Assembly (NCBI RefSeq): GCF_000710775.1
Contig: NZ_JOJP01000001.1
Location: 2,906,744-2,970,743, forward strand
Origin: Endozoicomonas elysicola
Lineage (GTDB): Bacteria > Pseudomonadota > Gammaproteobacteria > Pseudomonadales > Endozoicomonadaceae
Direction: 5' to 3'
DNA length: 64,000 nt
Shown here: positions 46,478 to 57,554 of the stretch, one piece after another
How the letters are laid out: each line of letters opens with the position of its first letter
Numbering within the stretch: position 1 is the stretch's first letter
Program-made: the position numbers and the translations under genes
Notes under the pieces: generated by a model
Seen by the model: only the letters and a program-made list of their open reading frames with translations
Database searches by the model: none
What the model was told of the DNA's origin: nothing

Positions 46478-46664
46478 CCATTTGTTATCAGCACAGTATA
46501 TGATCATGGAGTACTGTGCTGACATGTTATAGAATAGTACGGAATCATTTATAGCAGATCAGATACTTTTAAATCGCTGTCGAGGCTGTCTTCACAGATT
46601 TAGTGACAATAGCCTTTGTTTTTCCTGCGTTAGAGAGCATCAGTTTGATCTGCAGGCCAACATA

Positions 46665-46693
46665 GTCCCCGCCAGTGCGGGGACAACTTTTTG
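46665..46693 (+). terminator. Intrinsic terminator just upstream of lepA
   Basis: Perfect 8-bp stem GTCCCCGC / GCGGGGAC with a 4-nt loop, followed by AACTTTTTG. It is a textbook terminator by shape and T-tract, but its end is only about 14 nt upstream of the lepA start codon. It may end the mucD transcript, or act as an attenuator in a lepA leader. Confidence 0.85.
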
Positions 46694-46706
46694 TAGTGAT
46701 GCTATC

Positions 46707-48506
46707 GTGAGCGACCTAAGCCTTATCAGGAACTTTTCAATCATTGCCCATATTGACCATGGCAAATCGACTCTGGCTGACCGTTTTATTCAAACCTGCG
46801 GTGGGCTCAGTGATCGTGAAATGCAGGCTCAGGTGCTTGATTCCATGGAGCTTGAGCGCGAGCGTGGAATCACGATCAAGGCTCAGAGCGTAACGCTGGA
46901 TTACCATGCTAAAGATGGTAATACCTATCAGCTGAACTTCATTGATACACCTGGGCACGTTGACTTTTCCTATGAAGTGTCAAGATCTCTGGCTGCCTGT
47001 GAAGGCGCGCTGCTGGTGGTGGATGCAGCTCAGGGTGTTGAGGCTCAATCTGTTGCTAACTGTTATACAGCGATAGAGCAGGGGCTTGAGGTTATGCCGG
47101 TTCTTAATAAAATGGATCTGCCTCAGGCCGAGCCTGATCGTGTCTCTCAGGAAATTGAAGAAATTATAGGCATTGATGCTACTGATGCGGTGCGCTGCTC
47201 AGCCAAAAGTGGGCTGGGAATTGAAGATGTTCTCGAGCGACTTGTATCGAGTATTCCTGCACCTGAAGGTGACATCAATGGACCTCTGCAAGCACTGATT
47301 ATTGATTCCTGGTTTGATAACTACCTGGGTGTGGTTTCTCTTGTACGTGTTAAAAATGGCACGTTACGAAAGGGAGAGAAGATTATTGTCAAGTCGACCA
47401 GACAATCTCATGTGGTTGATAATGTCGGTATTTTCACGCCAAAACGATCACCTACAGGGGTGCTCAAAGCAGGCGAAGTTGGCTATGTGGTTGCTGGTAT
47501 TAAGGACATAAATGGTGCCCCTGTAGGTGACACGCTGACGCATCTGAAAACTCAGGATGTTGCGGCGTTGCCAGGCTTTAAACATGTTAAGCCACAGGTT
47601 TATGCCGGGTTGTTCCCTGTCAGTGCTGATGATTTTGAGGACTTTCGTGATGCTCTTGAAAAGTTAAGTCTCAATGATGCTTCACTGTTCTATGAGCCAG
47701 AGAGTAGTGATGCCCTTGGGTTTGGTTTCCGCTGTGGCTTCCTCGGCATGCTTCACATGGAGATCATTCAGGAGCGGCTCGAGCGAGAGTACGATCTGGA
47801 CCTGATTACCACAGCACCAACGGTAATCTACGAGTGTCAGATGAAAAATGGCAGCGTTATTGAGGTTGATAACCCATCTCGCCTGCCAGATCCTGCTGGA
47901 ATTGATGAAATTCGAGAGCCGATTTCCAGAGCGAATATTCTGGTGCCACAGGAATATCTGGGTAATGTGATCTCCCTCTGCGTTGAGAAAAGGGGGGTAC
48001 AGAAAGATATGCAGTTCACCGGGGGGCAGGTATCACTGACCTATGATATTCCGATGAATGAAGTAGTTCTTGATTTCTTTGATCGTCTGAAATCAGTGAG
48101 CCGGGGGTTTGCATCACTGGATTATTCTTTTGATCGCTTTGAAGCCGCTAAAATGGTTCGGGTAGATATCCTGATCAATGGTGAAAAAGTTGATGCTCTT
48201 GCGCTGATTGTTCATAAGGATCATTCCGTTGCCAGGGGTAGGGTTCTGACTGAGAAAATGAAAGAAATTATTCACCGTCAGATGTTTGATGTCGCTATTC
48301 AGGCTGCTATTGGTGGTCAGATTATTGCTCGAACTACGGTTAAGGCACTTAGAAAAAACGTAACGGCTAAGTGTTATGGTGGTGACGTTAGTCGTAAGCG
48401 TAAGCTGCTGGAAAAACAGAAGGCAGGTAAGAAGCGGATGAAGCAGGTAGGGCGTGTGGAAATTCCACAGGAGGCTTTCCTAGCCGTTCTAAAGGTCGAC
48501 AAATAA
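46707..48506 (+). CDS. lepA: Elongation factor 4 (LepA)
   Basis: Ribosome-bound GTPase that back-translocates or helps assemble the ribosome; 599 aa (E. coli 599). G motifs: [16 protein letters not shown] and NKMDLP; the LepA-specific C-terminal domain ends in [19 protein letters not shown]. The start is GTG at 46707, matching the MSDLS N-terminus of Pseudomonas LepA; no strong ribosome binding site is visible. The intrinsic terminator at 46665-46693 leaves only about 14 nt of leader. Followed by lepB with a 159-nt gap, in the usual lepA-lepB order. Confidence 0.97.
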   Translation: MSDLSLIRNFSIIAHIDHGKSTLADRFIQTCGGLSDREMQAQVLDSMELERERGITIKAQSVTLDYHAKDGNTYQLNFIDTPGHVDFSYEVSRSLAACEGALLVVDAAQGVEAQSVANCYTAIEQGLEVMPVLNKMDLPQAEPDRVSQEIEEIIGIDATDAVRCSAKSGLGIEDVLERLVSSIPAPEGDINGPLQALIIDSWFDNYLGVVSLVRVKNGTLRKGEKIIVKSTRQSHVVDNVGIFTPKRSPTGVLKAGEVGYVVAGIKDINGAPVGDTLTHLKTQDVAALPGFKHVKPQVYAGLFPVSADDFEDFRDALEKLSLNDASLFYEPESSDALGFGFRCGFLGMLHMEIIQERLEREYDLDLITTAPTVIYECQMKNGSVIEVDNPSRLPDPAGIDEIREPISRANILVPQEYLGNVISLCVEKRGVQKDMQFTGGQVSLTYDIPMNEVVLDFFDRLKSVSRGFASLDYSFDRFEAAKMVRVDILINGEKVDALALIVHKDHSVARGRVLTEKMKEIIHRQMFDVAIQAAIGGQIIARTTVKALRKNVTAKCYGGDVSRKRKLLEKQKAGKKRMKQVGRVEIPQEAFLAVLKVDK

Positions 48507-48554
48507 TAGTCCTTTGATTATATATAACCTGCAATGTGCCAGGTTGATGCGATG

Positions 48555-48570
48555 AGCCGGATTACCGGCT
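48555..48570 (+). terminator. Hairpin in the lepA-lepB gap
   Basis: Perfect 6-bp stem AGCCGG / CCGGCT with a 4-nt loop and TATTG tail. It is weak and lies within an operon, so at most it tunes lepB expression. Confidence 0.3.
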
Positions 48571-48665
48571 TATTGTGTGCTGGGGAATTATTGTATTTGG
48601 ACATTTTTAACGCAGGCTTACCGATTTGTACAGGTCTGATAAAACGGGTTTAGAGAAGAACAGCC

Positions 48666-49475
48666 ATGGATTTTAACTTTCCACTGCTATTGGTACTCTC
48701 GGTTTTCATCACGGGTATCATTGCACTGATTGACCGACTTTTTCTGTTGCCAAAGCGAAAAGTAGCTATGGCGAATCTCAGCGCTCAGGGAGGGGATAGC
48801 GATACAGTAGAAAAACTCGCTAAAGAACCTGCGATTGTAGAGACCTCTAAGTCAATATTTCCTGTTTTACTGTTTGTTCTGGTGATTCGATCATTTTTGT
48901 TCGAGCCTTTTCAAATACCCTCTGGCTCAATGATCCCAACGTTGGAGGTTGGGGATTTTATTCTGGTGAGTAAGTACAGCTATGGTTTGCGTTTGCCCGT
49001 GACAGGAACAAAAGTTCTCCCTGTTGGTGAGCCCGATCGTGGTGATGTGATGGTATTTAAACAGCCTGGAAAAGAAAGTATTAACTTTATCAAGCGGGTT
49101 ATCGGCTTGCCTGGTGATGTGGTCCGTTATACGGGTAAGCGTCTGACAGTGAATGGTGAGGCAGTGCCTGAAGAGTTTGTAGCTCAGCTGAGTGATGATC
49201 GATCCATTTACCGTCTTTATAATGAAGGTAGTGAAGACAACCAATATCAGATTCGAAAAGAATTAACCAGTAACGACTTCAGGGCTGAGGGTGAGTGGGT
49301 TGTGCCAGAAGGTATGTATTTTGTGATGGGTGATAACCGTGACAGAAGTAATGACAGCCGCTACTGGGGATTTGTTCCGGAAGAGAATATCGTCGGAAAA
49401 GCTGTTTATATCTGGATGCACTGGCCCAGCTGGACTCAGTTACCCGGCTTTAAGAATAATGGTGCTATTGAGTAA
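48666..49475 (+). CDS. lepB: Signal peptidase I
   Basis: Removes signal peptides from secreted proteins at the outer face of the inner membrane. 269 aa, shorter than E. coli LepB (324) but close to the Pseudomonas form (284). Two membrane helices (about residues 6-28 and 63-78), catalytic Ser88 (IPSGSM) and Lys143 (NFIKRVIGLPGD), then MGDNRDRSNDSRYWG. Operon with lepA upstream and DUF4845-rnc-era-recO downstream. Confidence 0.96.
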   Translation: MDFNFPLLLVLSVFITGIIALIDRLFLLPKRKVAMANLSAQGGDSDTVEKLAKEPAIVETSKSIFPVLLFVLVIRSFLFEPFQIPSGSMIPTLEVGDFILVSKYSYGLRLPVTGTKVLPVGEPDRGDVMVFKQPGKESINFIKRVIGLPGDVVRYTGKRLTVNGEAVPEEFVAQLSDDRSIYRLYNEGSEDNQYQIRKELTSNDFRAEGEWVVPEGMYFVMGDNRDRSNDSRYWGFVPEENIVGKAVYIWMHWPSWTQLPGFKNNGAIE

Positions 49476-49505
49476 GGGGCAGTAAGTACCAGTGGAGAAA
49501 ATCTT

Positions 49506-49880
49506 ATGAATGGAATGAAAAGCAGACAACGGGGAAGCAGTGCCTTAAGCTGGCTTTTTTATCTGTTAATTGGTGGGCTCCTGTTGTCTTTTGCATTTAA
49601 GGTCCTACCTTTCTATATGGATGATCATGCAGTTAATAAAGTTGTGGCATCATTAACGGATCGTCCTGGCTCTTCAACGGCCTCGGTAACTCAGGTTAGA
49701 ACCTGGATTGATAAAGGGTTGCAGTTGAATATGGTCAAGCTGGACCGTAGTGAAGTCAAAGTGGCCCGTGAAAATGGTGTGGTCGCGATAAACATTGACT
49801 ATGAACGTCGTATTAATTTTTTCTATAACGTTGATCTGGTATTAACGTTTCAACATAACTGGAAAGCTGGATCTCAGTGA
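49506..49880 (+). CDS. DUF4845 membrane protein
   Basis: A 124-aa protein with one N-terminal membrane helix (residues about 14-35) and a small periplasmic domain, recognisable as the DUF4845 protein that lies between lepB and rnc in Pseudomonas and relatives. Role unknown; a link with protein export or RNase III is only positional. Its stop overlaps the rnc start by 4 nt (GTGA), so translation is probably coupled. Confidence 0.85.
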   Translation: MNGMKSRQRGSSALSWLFYLLIGGLLLSFAFKVLPFYMDDHAVNKVVASLTDRPGSSTASVTQVRTWIDKGLQLNMVKLDRSEVKVARENGVVAINIDYERRINFFYNVDLVLTFQHNWKAGSQ

Positions 49881-50563
49881 AAATGCTTGAACTTGCCCGC
49901 TTGCAGAGAAAGTTAGGGCATGAATTTTCAGATCAGAGTCTGTTAGAACTTGCGTTAACACATCGCAGTTTTGGCAGTCGGAATAATGAGCGCCTGGAGT
50001 TTTTGGGTGACTCAATTGTCAATTTTGTCATTGCTGAAGCACTTTATGAGCGTTTTCCCGATGCAAAGGAAGGTCAACTAAGTCGTTTACGTGCTCGAAT
50101 GGTTCGAGGCGCAACGCTGGCCGAGCTAGGACGTGAATTTGAGCTTGGTGATTTTCTTCGACTGGGCTCGGGTGAATTGAAAAGCGGTGGCTTCAGGCGG
50201 GAGTCTATTCTCGCTGATGCTATTGAGGCCATCATTGGCGCGATTTATCTTGATGCCGGAATGGCTGTTTGTCACGAGCGCATTCGCAGCTGGTTCAACA
50301 GTCGCCTTGATAAGTTGACGACAACGGATGAGCAAAATAAAGATCCCAAAACCCGGTTGCAGGAATATCTACAGGCTAGACAGTACTCATTACCGAATTA
50401 TCAGGTAACGGATATTCAGGGTGAGGCTCATGACCAGCATTTCTCGGTGGTGTGTGTGCTTGACTGTCTGGATGAACCATCAAAGGGGGAAGGGCCGAGT
50501 CGGCGTGGTGCTGAACAGCAGGCGGCTCGTAACGCATTGAAATTGCTTGGCGTTGAGCATTAA
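49877..50563 (+). CDS. rnc: Ribonuclease III
   Basis: Double-strand RNA endonuclease for rRNA and mRNA processing; 228 aa (E. coli 226). Catalytic signature ERLEFLGDS with downstream acidic residues in [14 protein letters not shown]-terminal dsRNA-binding domain (about residues 155-225). The GTG start overlaps the DUF4845 stop; an ATG two codons later is an alternative. Operon with era and recO. Confidence 0.97.
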   Translation: MKMLELARLQRKLGHEFSDQSLLELALTHRSFGSRNNERLEFLGDSIVNFVIAEALYERFPDAKEGQLSRLRARMVRGATLAELGREFELGDFLRLGSGELKSGGFRRESILADAIEAIIGAIYLDAGMAVCHERIRSWFNSRLDKLTTTDEQNKDPKTRLQEYLQARQYSLPNYQVTDIQGEAHDQHFSVVCVLDCLDEPSKGEGPSRRGAEQQAARNALKLLGVEH

Positions 50564-50587
50564 GAGTATTAGAGAGCAGATAAACAG

Positions 50588-51559
50588 ATGACATCTGATG
50601 TAAATCACGAAGAGCCCACTGCTCATGAGTTCAGTCCGGTCGACTCCGTTTCAGAAGTCAGCCGATGTGGCTATGTTGCCATTGTTGGCAGGCCTAATGT
50701 TGGTAAATCAACACTGTTGAATCATCTTCTTGGGCAGAAACTTTCAATTACCTCTCGCCGTCCCCAGACAACGCGCCATCAGGTGCTTGGTATAAAGACA
50801 GAGCAGGGCATTCAAACTGTGTATGTTGATACGCCGGGAATGCACAAGGTCCAGAAAAAAGCCATTAATCGCTATATGAACAAGGCTGCCAGCAGTGCTT
50901 TGGCGGGCATTGATGCCATTGTATTTGTGGTTGACCGGCTTACCTGGAATGAAGAGGACCAAATGGTTCTGGAGAAAGTTCAGGGTGCTCGTTGTCCGGT
51001 TATTCTAGCTGTCAATAAAGTTGACAAGATTAGTGACAAGACGAAGCTAATGCCCCATCTTGAATCCTTGTCAGGAAAAATGGACTTTCATGCTGTGGTG
51101 CCTATTTCTGCTCAGCATGGGCATAACCTGACACAATTGGAAGAGATGATTACTGATCTTGTCCCTGAAGGCGTTCACCATTTTCCTGAAGACCAGTTGA
51201 CGGACCGAAGCTCAAGATTTCTGGCCGCTGAGCTGGTGCGTGAGAAGGTGATGCGCCAGTTAGGTGATGAGTTGCCTTATGAGGTCACGGTTGAAATTGA
51301 AGAGTTTAAGCATGAGGTGCGCCCAAAAGGTCCACTACTGACGATCAGCGCGTTAATCCTTGTAGAGCGTGCAGGGCAGAAGGCCATTGTCATCGGTGAT
51401 AAAGGCAGTCGTCTCAAGCAAATAGGACAGGATGCCCGTAAGGATATGGAGCTGATGTTTGACTCGAAAGTGATGTTGAACCTCTGGGTTAAAGTTAAAG
51501 CTGGCTGGTCTGATGATGAGCGAGCTCTGAAAAGTCTGGGATATGACCACAACCAGTGA
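50588..51559 (+). CDS. era: GTPase Era
   Basis: Essential ribosome-assembly GTPase that binds 16S rRNA; 323 aa, with an N-terminal extension of about 25 residues beyond the E. coli form (301). G1 [10 protein letters not shown]3 DTPGMH, G4 NKVDK; C-terminal KH domain with the [15 protein letters not shown] segment. It overlaps recO by 17 nt. Confidence 0.97.
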   Translation: MTSDVNHEEPTAHEFSPVDSVSEVSRCGYVAIVGRPNVGKSTLLNHLLGQKLSITSRRPQTTRHQVLGIKTEQGIQTVYVDTPGMHKVQKKAINRYMNKAASSALAGIDAIVFVVDRLTWNEEDQMVLEKVQGARCPVILAVNKVDKISDKTKLMPHLESLSGKMDFHAVVPISAQHGHNLTQLEEMITDLVPEGVHHFPEDQLTDRSSRFLAAELVREKVMRQLGDELPYEVTVEIEEFKHEVRPKGPLLTISALILVERAGQKAIVIGDKGSRLKQIGQDARKDMELMFDSKVMLNLWVKVKAGWSDDERALKSLGYDHNQ

Positions 51560-52277
51560 GTTTCATAAAGCCTGGTTGCTTCATCGACGCTCTTATAAAG
51601 AGCGCTCAGTTATTGCTGAATTTCTCGTTGAGGGGCATGGTCGTATTGCCATGGTTGTCAGAGGTGTTCGCCAGTCTCGTTCCCGATACTCGTCGTTACT
51701 GCAGCCCTTTCATCAATTGATGCTCAGGTGGAAGGGGCGTGGTGAACTGAAAACACTCATTGATCTGGAGCCTGATCGTCACGAATTTCTCTCTGGTGAG
51801 CGGCTTTACTGTGGGTTTTATATTAACGAGTTATTGATGAGGTCGATGATTCCGGGTCAGCACGTGGACGGTGTGACTGATCTGTATCAGAATACACTCT
51901 CTTATTTGAACAGGTCTTCACCTCTTGAGCCTCTACTGAGGCAGTTTGAGTTGGACTTGTTGAAGCTCTGTGGCTATGCCCCCTCCCTGGATTGGGATGT
52001 GGCTAATGGTGTTCCTCTTATTGATGGGGTTTTGTATCGGTTTGAGCCAGAGCATGGTCTGGTTCCGACTGATGAGCATATTGGCCATTCTGAGAAGCGG
52101 TTTTGCTACACTGCGGAATTACTTAAAGCGCTAGCCAGCGGGGATTTCAGCAACCCTGATTTTTATCCGGGCTTTAAGCGCTTTACAAGGCAGGCCATGA
52201 GGCCTCTTATTGGGGAGCGGCCTTTGCAGAGCCGTATGCTTTTCGCAAATAGAACTCGTTCTCTGTCGGAAGGATAA
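51543..52277 (+). CDS. recO: DNA repair protein RecO
   Basis: Promotes RecA loading on SSB-coated single strands in the RecF pathway; 244 aa (E. coli 242). An N-terminal OB-fold ([26 protein letters not shown]) precedes a helical domain. The usual zinc-type cysteine cluster of Gram-positive RecO is not evident. The ATG at 51543 lies inside the end of era, giving tight coupling. A short perfect palindrome (TCAAACGTTTGA, 52285-52296) follows the stop. Confidence 0.94.
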   Translation: MTTTSEFHKAWLLHRRSYKERSVIAEFLVEGHGRIAMVVRGVRQSRSRYSSLLQPFHQLMLRWKGRGELKTLIDLEPDRHEFLSGERLYCGFYINELLMRSMIPGQHVDGVTDLYQNTLSYLNRSSPLEPLLRQFELDLLKLCGYAPSLDWDVANGVPLIDGVLYRFEPEHGLVPTDEHIGHSEKRFCYTAELLKALASGDFSNPDFYPGFKRFTRQAMRPLIGERPLQSRMLFANRTRSLSEG

Positions 52278-52325
52278 GAGCGTCTCAAACGTTTGAAACA
52301 ACTTGATCAATGGTAAGGTTTACTC

Positions 52326-53075
52326 ATGGTTCCTCATCAGCGTATTTTGCTGGGCGTCAATATTGACCATATTGCAACTGTTAGACAAGCTAGAGGGATT
52401 CGCTATCCTGATCCTGTTCAAGCTGCTATTGAAGCTGAAGAGGCAGGGGCAGATGGTATTACATTGCACCTGCGTGAAGACCGAAGGCACATTCAGGATC
52501 ATGACGTTTTTAGGATTCGCGATATTCTACAGACTCGGATGAATCTTGAAATGGCGGTGACTGAAGAGATGCTGTGCATTGCTGAAAAGGTCAAGCCTGA
52601 GCATGTTTGTCTTGTACCTGAGAAGAGGGAAGAGGTGACTACTGAGGGCGGGCTGGATGTTAAGGGGCTTTTTGATAGTGTTGCTTCTGCCTGTCATCGA
52701 CTTGGTAAACAGCGTGTTGAAGTTTCATTATTCATTGATCCTGACCGGGATCAGGTTGAGGCGGCTGCCCGTGCTGGCGCCCCTGCCATTGAGTTGCATA
52801 CCGGTGCGTATGCTGAAGCGATGACTGCAGAAGCTATGCAGGAAGAGCTTGATCGTCTGCGAAATGCGGTAATATTTGGGTTGGAGCAGGGACTTATTGT
52901 TAATGCTGGTCATGGGTTGAATTATCAGAATGTTGAGCCTGTCGCTATGATTGCTGGTATTAATGAACTTAATATTGGACATTCAATCATTGCTCGTGCG
53001 CTTTTCACCGGCTTGAAGCCCGCCGTTCGTGAAATGAAATCACTAATGTTGGATGCCGCACGGAAGGCATTTTAA
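52326..53075 (+). CDS. pdxJ: Pyridoxine 5'-phosphate synthase
   Basis: Condenses 1-deoxyxylulose 5-phosphate and aminoacetone phosphate to pyridoxine 5'-phosphate; 249 aa (E. coli 243). Conserved segments: [32 protein letters not shown] and [11 protein letters not shown]. Immediately followed by acpS (stop and next start abut). Confidence 0.97.
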   Translation: MVPHQRILLGVNIDHIATVRQARGIRYPDPVQAAIEAEEAGADGITLHLREDRRHIQDHDVFRIRDILQTRMNLEMAVTEEMLCIAEKVKPEHVCLVPEKREEVTTEGGLDVKGLFDSVASACHRLGKQRVEVSLFIDPDRDQVEAAARAGAPAIELHTGAYAEAMTAEAMQEELDRLRNAVIFGLEQGLIVNAGHGLNYQNVEPVAMIAGINELNIGHSIIARALFTGLKPAVREMKSLMLDAARKAF

Positions 53076-53450
53076 GTGATTGCAGGAATTGGTACCGATA
53101 TCGTCCGGATTGAACGAATTGAACGCTCCCTTAACCGCTTGGGTGATGCATTTGCCCGCCGGATTCTGACCCAATTTGAATTATCTGTCTGGTCTGAGAG
53201 TGCTAAGCCTGCATCTTATCTTGCCAAGCGATTTGCTGCTAAAGAAGCGGTCGCAAAAGCGTTTGGAACGGGTATTGGTAAATTATCTTTTCAACATATT
53301 GAAATCAGAAATAACTCTATCGGAGCACCGGAGCTGGTTCTGTACGGTTATGCGCTTGAATTACAGCGCCAAAAAGGCATAAAACATTGCCATATTAGTC
53401 TTTCAGATGAACAAGATAACGCCATCGCTTTTGTTGTTCTGGAGGGCTAA
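53076..53450 (+). CDS. acpS: Holo-[acyl-carrier-protein] synthase
   Basis: Transfers phosphopantetheine from CoA to apo-ACP; 124 aa (E. coli 126). Metal-binding residues in GIGTDIVRIERI (Asp8) and KEAVAKAFG (Glu) motifs. GTG start directly follows the pdxJ stop, so the two are coupled. Last gene of the rnc-era-recO-pdxJ-acpS run; it converges on barA. Confidence 0.95.
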   Translation: MIAGIGTDIVRIERIERSLNRLGDAFARRILTQFELSVWSESAKPASYLAKRFAAKEAVAKAFGTGIGKLSFQHIEIRNNSIGAPELVLYGYALELQRQKGIKHCHISLSDEQDNAIAFVVLEG

Positions 53451-53508
53451 AAGCCTCTCCAGATACAATGTACTTTGCAAGCAGTATTCAATGATACATA
53501 GCGCAATG

Positions 53509-56349
53509 TTAACTTGCTTCCTCAGCTTCTGCATTATCAATCTCCCATTCCTTAAGTCGAATAATTGACTGAACTAATAACTGAAAATCTTCTTTGATCT
53601 TGTCATGGGAGAGATCATTGTATTGCTTCAGTCTGGTTTCCAGTCTGTTGCAAATCCTTTCCATCTCCGGAATACCACAATATCGACAGGCGCCATGTAA
53701 TCGATGCACCCGTTCAAGAACGGTTGAAAAATTATTCTCCTCCCAGCCCACTCTAAGTGTTTCCAGGTCATCTTCAAGACCATCCTTCATCATGACCAGC
53801 ATCTCATGAGCCAGTTGTGAGTTCCCTGCAGCCAGTTTTAAAGCCAGATTTTCATCAACCGGACTTTCCTGAGTACTGGTTGCACTGGTAATGGGTATGT
53901 TTATTTTAGAAGTTGGTCGATACTCCTTGCCCTCGATATTCTCTGAAGGGGCTATAGCCCATTGATTCAGCATACTGATCAAGTGTTTCTCACTGACCGG
54001 CTTGCTTAGATAGTCATCAAAACCACTTTGCAAAAGAGTTTTCTTTTCTTCAGGCAAAGCGTGGGCAGTGACGGCAATAATAGGGGTTCGCTGATTAATA
54101 GGGATTTCTTTTCGAATTCTCTTTGTGGCTTCCATGCCATCAAGAATAGGCATTTGAACATCCATAAAAATAATATCGAAGGGTAACTGTTTGCAAAGTT
54201 CAATTGCATCAAAACCATTTTCTGCTGTTATCAAGGGCTGGCCAAGTTGGCCAAGGATGGTTTTGAGTAACTTCAGGTTAACCGGGTTATCATCAACAGC
54301 CAGAATTTTTAGAGATTTAATTATTTGGTGAGGGTCAAAAGCCTGTTGGCCTTCCCTGTAAGTGATGAGCCTCTTGAGACGACTAAGTCCTACGGGTTTG
54401 AGTAATGTATTTATTTCGTTTGGCAATACAGCGTCAGACAGGTTTGTTGCTTCGGCTGATGTAAGAAGTGTAATAGAAGAGCTGGCATGACAAGAGTGGA
54501 GCTGTTCAATGGCCTGTTCAAGGTTAACATCATCAAGATTAACGAAGATGTGATTATAGTTCGTACAAGCCTTGCTGGAAGCTATTGCCTGCTGAAAACT
54601 CGCTGCCGTGATATTAGCACCCAGTTTATCAAGCAAATGAAAGATAGAGAGCCTGGTGAGCTCATGAGGCTCTATAAGAAGTACGTTTTGACCATCCAGA
54701 GGTTTTTCGATAGCAGCCTGTTGGCTCTTATTGTTAGGCGCTAGTGGTTCAGTAACCTTTGTCTTAAAAGTGAACCAGAAAGTAGCTCCTTGTCCTAAGT
54801 CAGACTCCAGAGCAATCTCACCACCCATCTGTTCTACCAGGCTTTTACAGATAGAAAGACCGAGGCCAGTACCTCCAACTCTTCGGGTTTTACTCGTATC
54901 TGCCTGGGCAAAGGCATGGAACAGCTTATGGTGTTGTTCCCGGGTAAGGCCAATACCCGTGTCAGCCACTGAAATCCTCAGGGTTATCTGATCATCATGC
55001 CCTTGTCCGTTTAAAGAGTCGTTATTTGCGTTCCGACGTTCATCATTATGTGCAGAGAAGCGTTGTACATCCTGTTCATGGCTGTCTTGATCGATCATTA
55101 CGCGAACAGCTACAGAGCCATAGCTGGTGAATTTGATGGCATTGCTGATCAGGTTGGTAAGCACCTGTTTTAATCGCTGCCCGTCAATGAGGATATTTTC
55201 AGGAACATCGTCGTATATAAAGTGAACAATTTCCAATGACTTACCATGAGCTGACGGTGCCATAAACGTCATAACATCTTCAATGATTTCACGGAGGCAT
55301 GCAGGCTGAGGATCCAGCTCTAATTTTCCCGCTTCCATTCGAGAGAAATCAAGAATATCGTTAAGCATGGTGAGCAAACCCTGAGAGGATTTCTCAATGG
55401 TACTAATGTAATCGTATTGTTGTGGTGTCAGACTGGAGCTGAGCATTAAGTTTGAAAAGCCAATAATACCATTTAGTGGCGTTCTGATCTCATGACTCAT
55501 ATTGGCAAGGAATTCACTCTTGCTTCGGCTTGCTTCCAGTGCTTCTTTTCTGGCCAGATCCAGTTCAACATTCTGAATCTCAATGGTTTCGAGCGTTTCC
55601 TGTAGCTCGTCATTATTTTGAGCGATATGGCTGGTCATTTTCTGATGTTTAGCCTGGAGGCTATCCAGCATTTCATTGATGGCTGATTCCAGTTCATACA
55701 TCAGACTTCCGGAGTTGTCCGGAAGGCGGGTGTCAAAGAAACCATCCCGTATACGACCAATGACCCTTGCCATATTATTCAGAGGTCGAGTGACGCCATT
55801 ACCCAACTTAAGGCTGATCACCAAGGCGATCGCGAGCCCCATCGAGATCACAATAATACTGAATGCCAGAGAGCGGTACCGGGTGAGGTGTGTTTCTGCA
55901 TAGGTGTAATCAATAATAAGCCAGCCATCGTTTACCGAACTGTTGGGGCTGGTGATCGGGTTGGCGACCTGAATAATCTGGTCATTTTGGAACCAGGTTT
56001 GGCCCGATCCCAGTAGTGAGGATATTTTGCCGGTGGCTGTCAGTGTCGGTCCGGCATGGAGAACTTCCTTACCTTTTTCATTCACCAGACTGACCGCGCG
56101 AATATCCATATCGTCGAGCAACATACTGATCAGAGTCTGCAGTTCTTCACGCTGGGTTTTGTGTAGCAGAAGTGCAGCAATAGCCGCCTTTTGTTCGGAT
56201 TGGGTGAGCGCTTTGGACATAAGCTGGTTATCCAGCTCGCTATAACGCTTACTCAGATAGACACCGCCCATGAGTAGTGAAACGATGATGCCGGGTAGAA
56301 AAGCCAGCAGAAGTATGCGTTGGCGAAATGCCAAAAGGTGCTGTCTCAT
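53509..56349 (-). CDS. barA: Hybrid sensor kinase BarA/GacS
   Basis: A 946-aa inner-membrane kinase with two membrane helices (about residues 10-30 and 155-180) flanking a periplasmic sensor region, a HAMP segment (about 180-235), coiled coil, HisKA with His286 ([11 protein letters not shown]), HATPase, a degenerate receiver-like segment (about 550-660), receiver with Asp730 ([11 protein letters not shown]) and HPt with His885 (RLHGACRY). Order matches BarA of E. coli and GacS of Pseudomonas, which feed the UvrY/GacA regulator and the CsrB/RsmZ small RNAs. The partner regulator gene is not in the window. It is divergent from cysM, the same neighbour as in Pseudomonas. Confidence 0.95.
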   Translation of the reverse strand: MRQHLLAFRQRILLLAFLPGIIVSLLMGGVYLSKRYSELDNQLMSKALTQSEQKAAIAALLLHKTQREELQTLISMLLDDMDIRAVSLVNEKGKEVLHAGPTLTATGKISSLLGSGQTWFQNDQIIQVANPITSPNSSVNDGWLIIDYTYAETHLTRYRSLAFSIIVISMGLAIALVISLKLGNGVTRPLNNMARVIGRIRDGFFDTRLPDNSGSLMYELESAINEMLDSLQAKHQKMTSHIAQNNDELQETLETIEIQNVELDLARKEALEASRSKSEFLANMSHEIRTPLNGIIGFSNLMLSSSLTPQQYDYISTIEKSSQGLLTMLNDILDFSRMEAGKLELDPQPACLREIIEDVMTFMAPSAHGKSLEIVHFIYDDVPENILIDGQRLKQVLTNLISNAIKFTSYGSVAVRVMIDQDSHEQDVQRFSAHNDERRNANNDSLNGQGHDDQITLRISVADTGIGLTREQHHKLFHAFAQADTSKTRRVGGTGLGLSICKSLVEQMGGEIALESDLGQGATFWFTFKTKVTEPLAPNNKSQQAAIEKPLDGQNVLLIEPHELTRLSIFHLLDKLGANITAASFQQAIASSKACTNYNHIFVNLDDVNLEQAIEQLHSCHASSSITLLTSAEATNLSDAVLPNEINTLLKPVGLSRLKRLITYREGQQAFDPHQIIKSLKILAVDDNPVNLKLLKTILGQLGQPLITAENGFDAIELCKQLPFDIIFMDVQMPILDGMEATKRIRKEIPINQRTPIIAVTAHALPEEKKTLLQSGFDDYLSKPVSEKHLISMLNQWAIAPSENIEGKEYRPTSKINIPITSATSTQESPVDENLALKLAAGNSQLAHEMLVMMKDGLEDDLETLRVGWEENNFSTVLERVHRLHGACRYCGIPEMERICNRLETRLKQYNDLSHDKIKEDFQLLVQSIIRLKEWEIDNAEAEEAS

Positions 56350-56536
56350 GATACTGCCTTTCCCTGTTTAGCTTTTGTTCTGTATTATTGCAGGGCTTAT
56401 TTTCAAAACGGTTAATAAACTGATTTTTTATATCAGATAAGTAAAGGCCTGCATGTTATAGCAATGCCTCTGATAAATAGTCAATGGCCAGAATTATTCT
56501 TCTCTGAGCCGGAATAATAAAGTCAACGTAAGTTAT

Positions 56537-57427
56537 ATGTCCATGGAATATCCGACAATAGAGTCGATTATTGGCAACACTCCTCTGGTTCGTCTGCAGC
56601 GCATGCAAGGGAACAGCTCCAATACCATCTTGCTCAAACTTGAAGGACAAAATCCGGCGGGATCCGTCAAAGACCGTCCGGCTCTGTCTATGATTGCAGA
56701 AGCTGAGGCCCGCAGCGCAATCAGCCCGGGAGATACCTTGATTGAAGCCACCAGTGGTAATACGGGGATAGCACTGGCTATGGCAGCGGCGGTCAGGGGG
56801 TATAAAATGATCCTGATCATGCCGGACAACATGAGTATCGAGCGTCGTGCAGCCATGAGTGCTTATGGTGCTGAACTTATTCTGGTCAGTGATGGTATGG
56901 AAGGAGCTAGAGATAAAGCGCTTGACATGCAAAGGCAGGGGTTGGGTAAGGTCTTGAATCAGTTTGCCAATCCCGATAATCCTCTTGCGCATTATGGGAC
57001 CACCGGTCCTGAAATATGGCAGCAGACCAATGGTAAGATTACGCACTTTATCAGCTCTATGGGGACGACTGGAACCATAATGGGCGCTTCCCGTTATTTG
57101 AAGCAAAAGAACCCATCCGTTCAGGTACTGGGTTTACAACCGGAAGATGGGGCACAAATTCCGGGGATTCGACGTTGGAGTCCTGAATATTTACCGGCTA
57201 TTTTTGATCGCTTCGCCATCGATGATGTCATGGATATCGGGCAGGTAGAGGCAGAGGAGTGTATGAGGCAGCTTGCTCGTGAAGAGGGTATATTTTGCGG
57301 TGTTTCATCGGGTGGCGCTGTTGCAGCCGCTCTCAGAGTTTCAAAAACCGTAGAGGATGCCATCATTGTTGCGATTATCTGTGATCGTGGTGATCGCTAT
57401 CTTTCGACCGGTGTATTTCTTCCTTAA
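56537..57427 (+). CDS. cysM: Cysteine synthase B
   Basis: PLP enzyme forming cysteine (or S-sulfocysteine) from O-acetylserine. 296 aa (E. coli CysM 303). PLP lysine in GSVKDRPA and the glycine loop TSGNTGIALA; late EEGIFCGVSSGGAVAA. First gene of the rightward cysM-rlmD-relA-mazG run, divergent from barA. Confidence 0.95.
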   Translation: MSMEYPTIESIIGNTPLVRLQRMQGNSSNTILLKLEGQNPAGSVKDRPALSMIAEAEARSAISPGDTLIEATSGNTGIALAMAAAVRGYKMILIMPDNMSIERRAAMSAYGAELILVSDGMEGARDKALDMQRQGLGKVLNQFANPDNPLAHYGTTGPEIWQQTNGKITHFISSMGTTGTIMGASRYLKQKNPSVQVLGLQPEDGAQIPGIRRWSPEYLPAIFDRFAIDDVMDIGQVEAEECMRQLAREEGIFCGVSSGGAVAAALRVSKTVEDAIIVAIICDRGDRYLSTGVFLP

Positions 57428-57554
57428 AGAAACGATAGACTTTGTAAAATATTGAAATTTCAATAAATAGACTTCAGCTCTGAGTTTTTTGTGACGGGTA
57501 TCCAATGTAGAATTGCCGTTTTAATGCGTGCAGATAAAATGTTGGAAGTTAAAT

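Noticed and set aside
46727-46760. TCAGGAACTTTT resembling the rpoE sigma-E promoter, inside lepA
   Set aside because: No matching -10 at 16 nt and it lies within the lepA coding region; chance resemblance.
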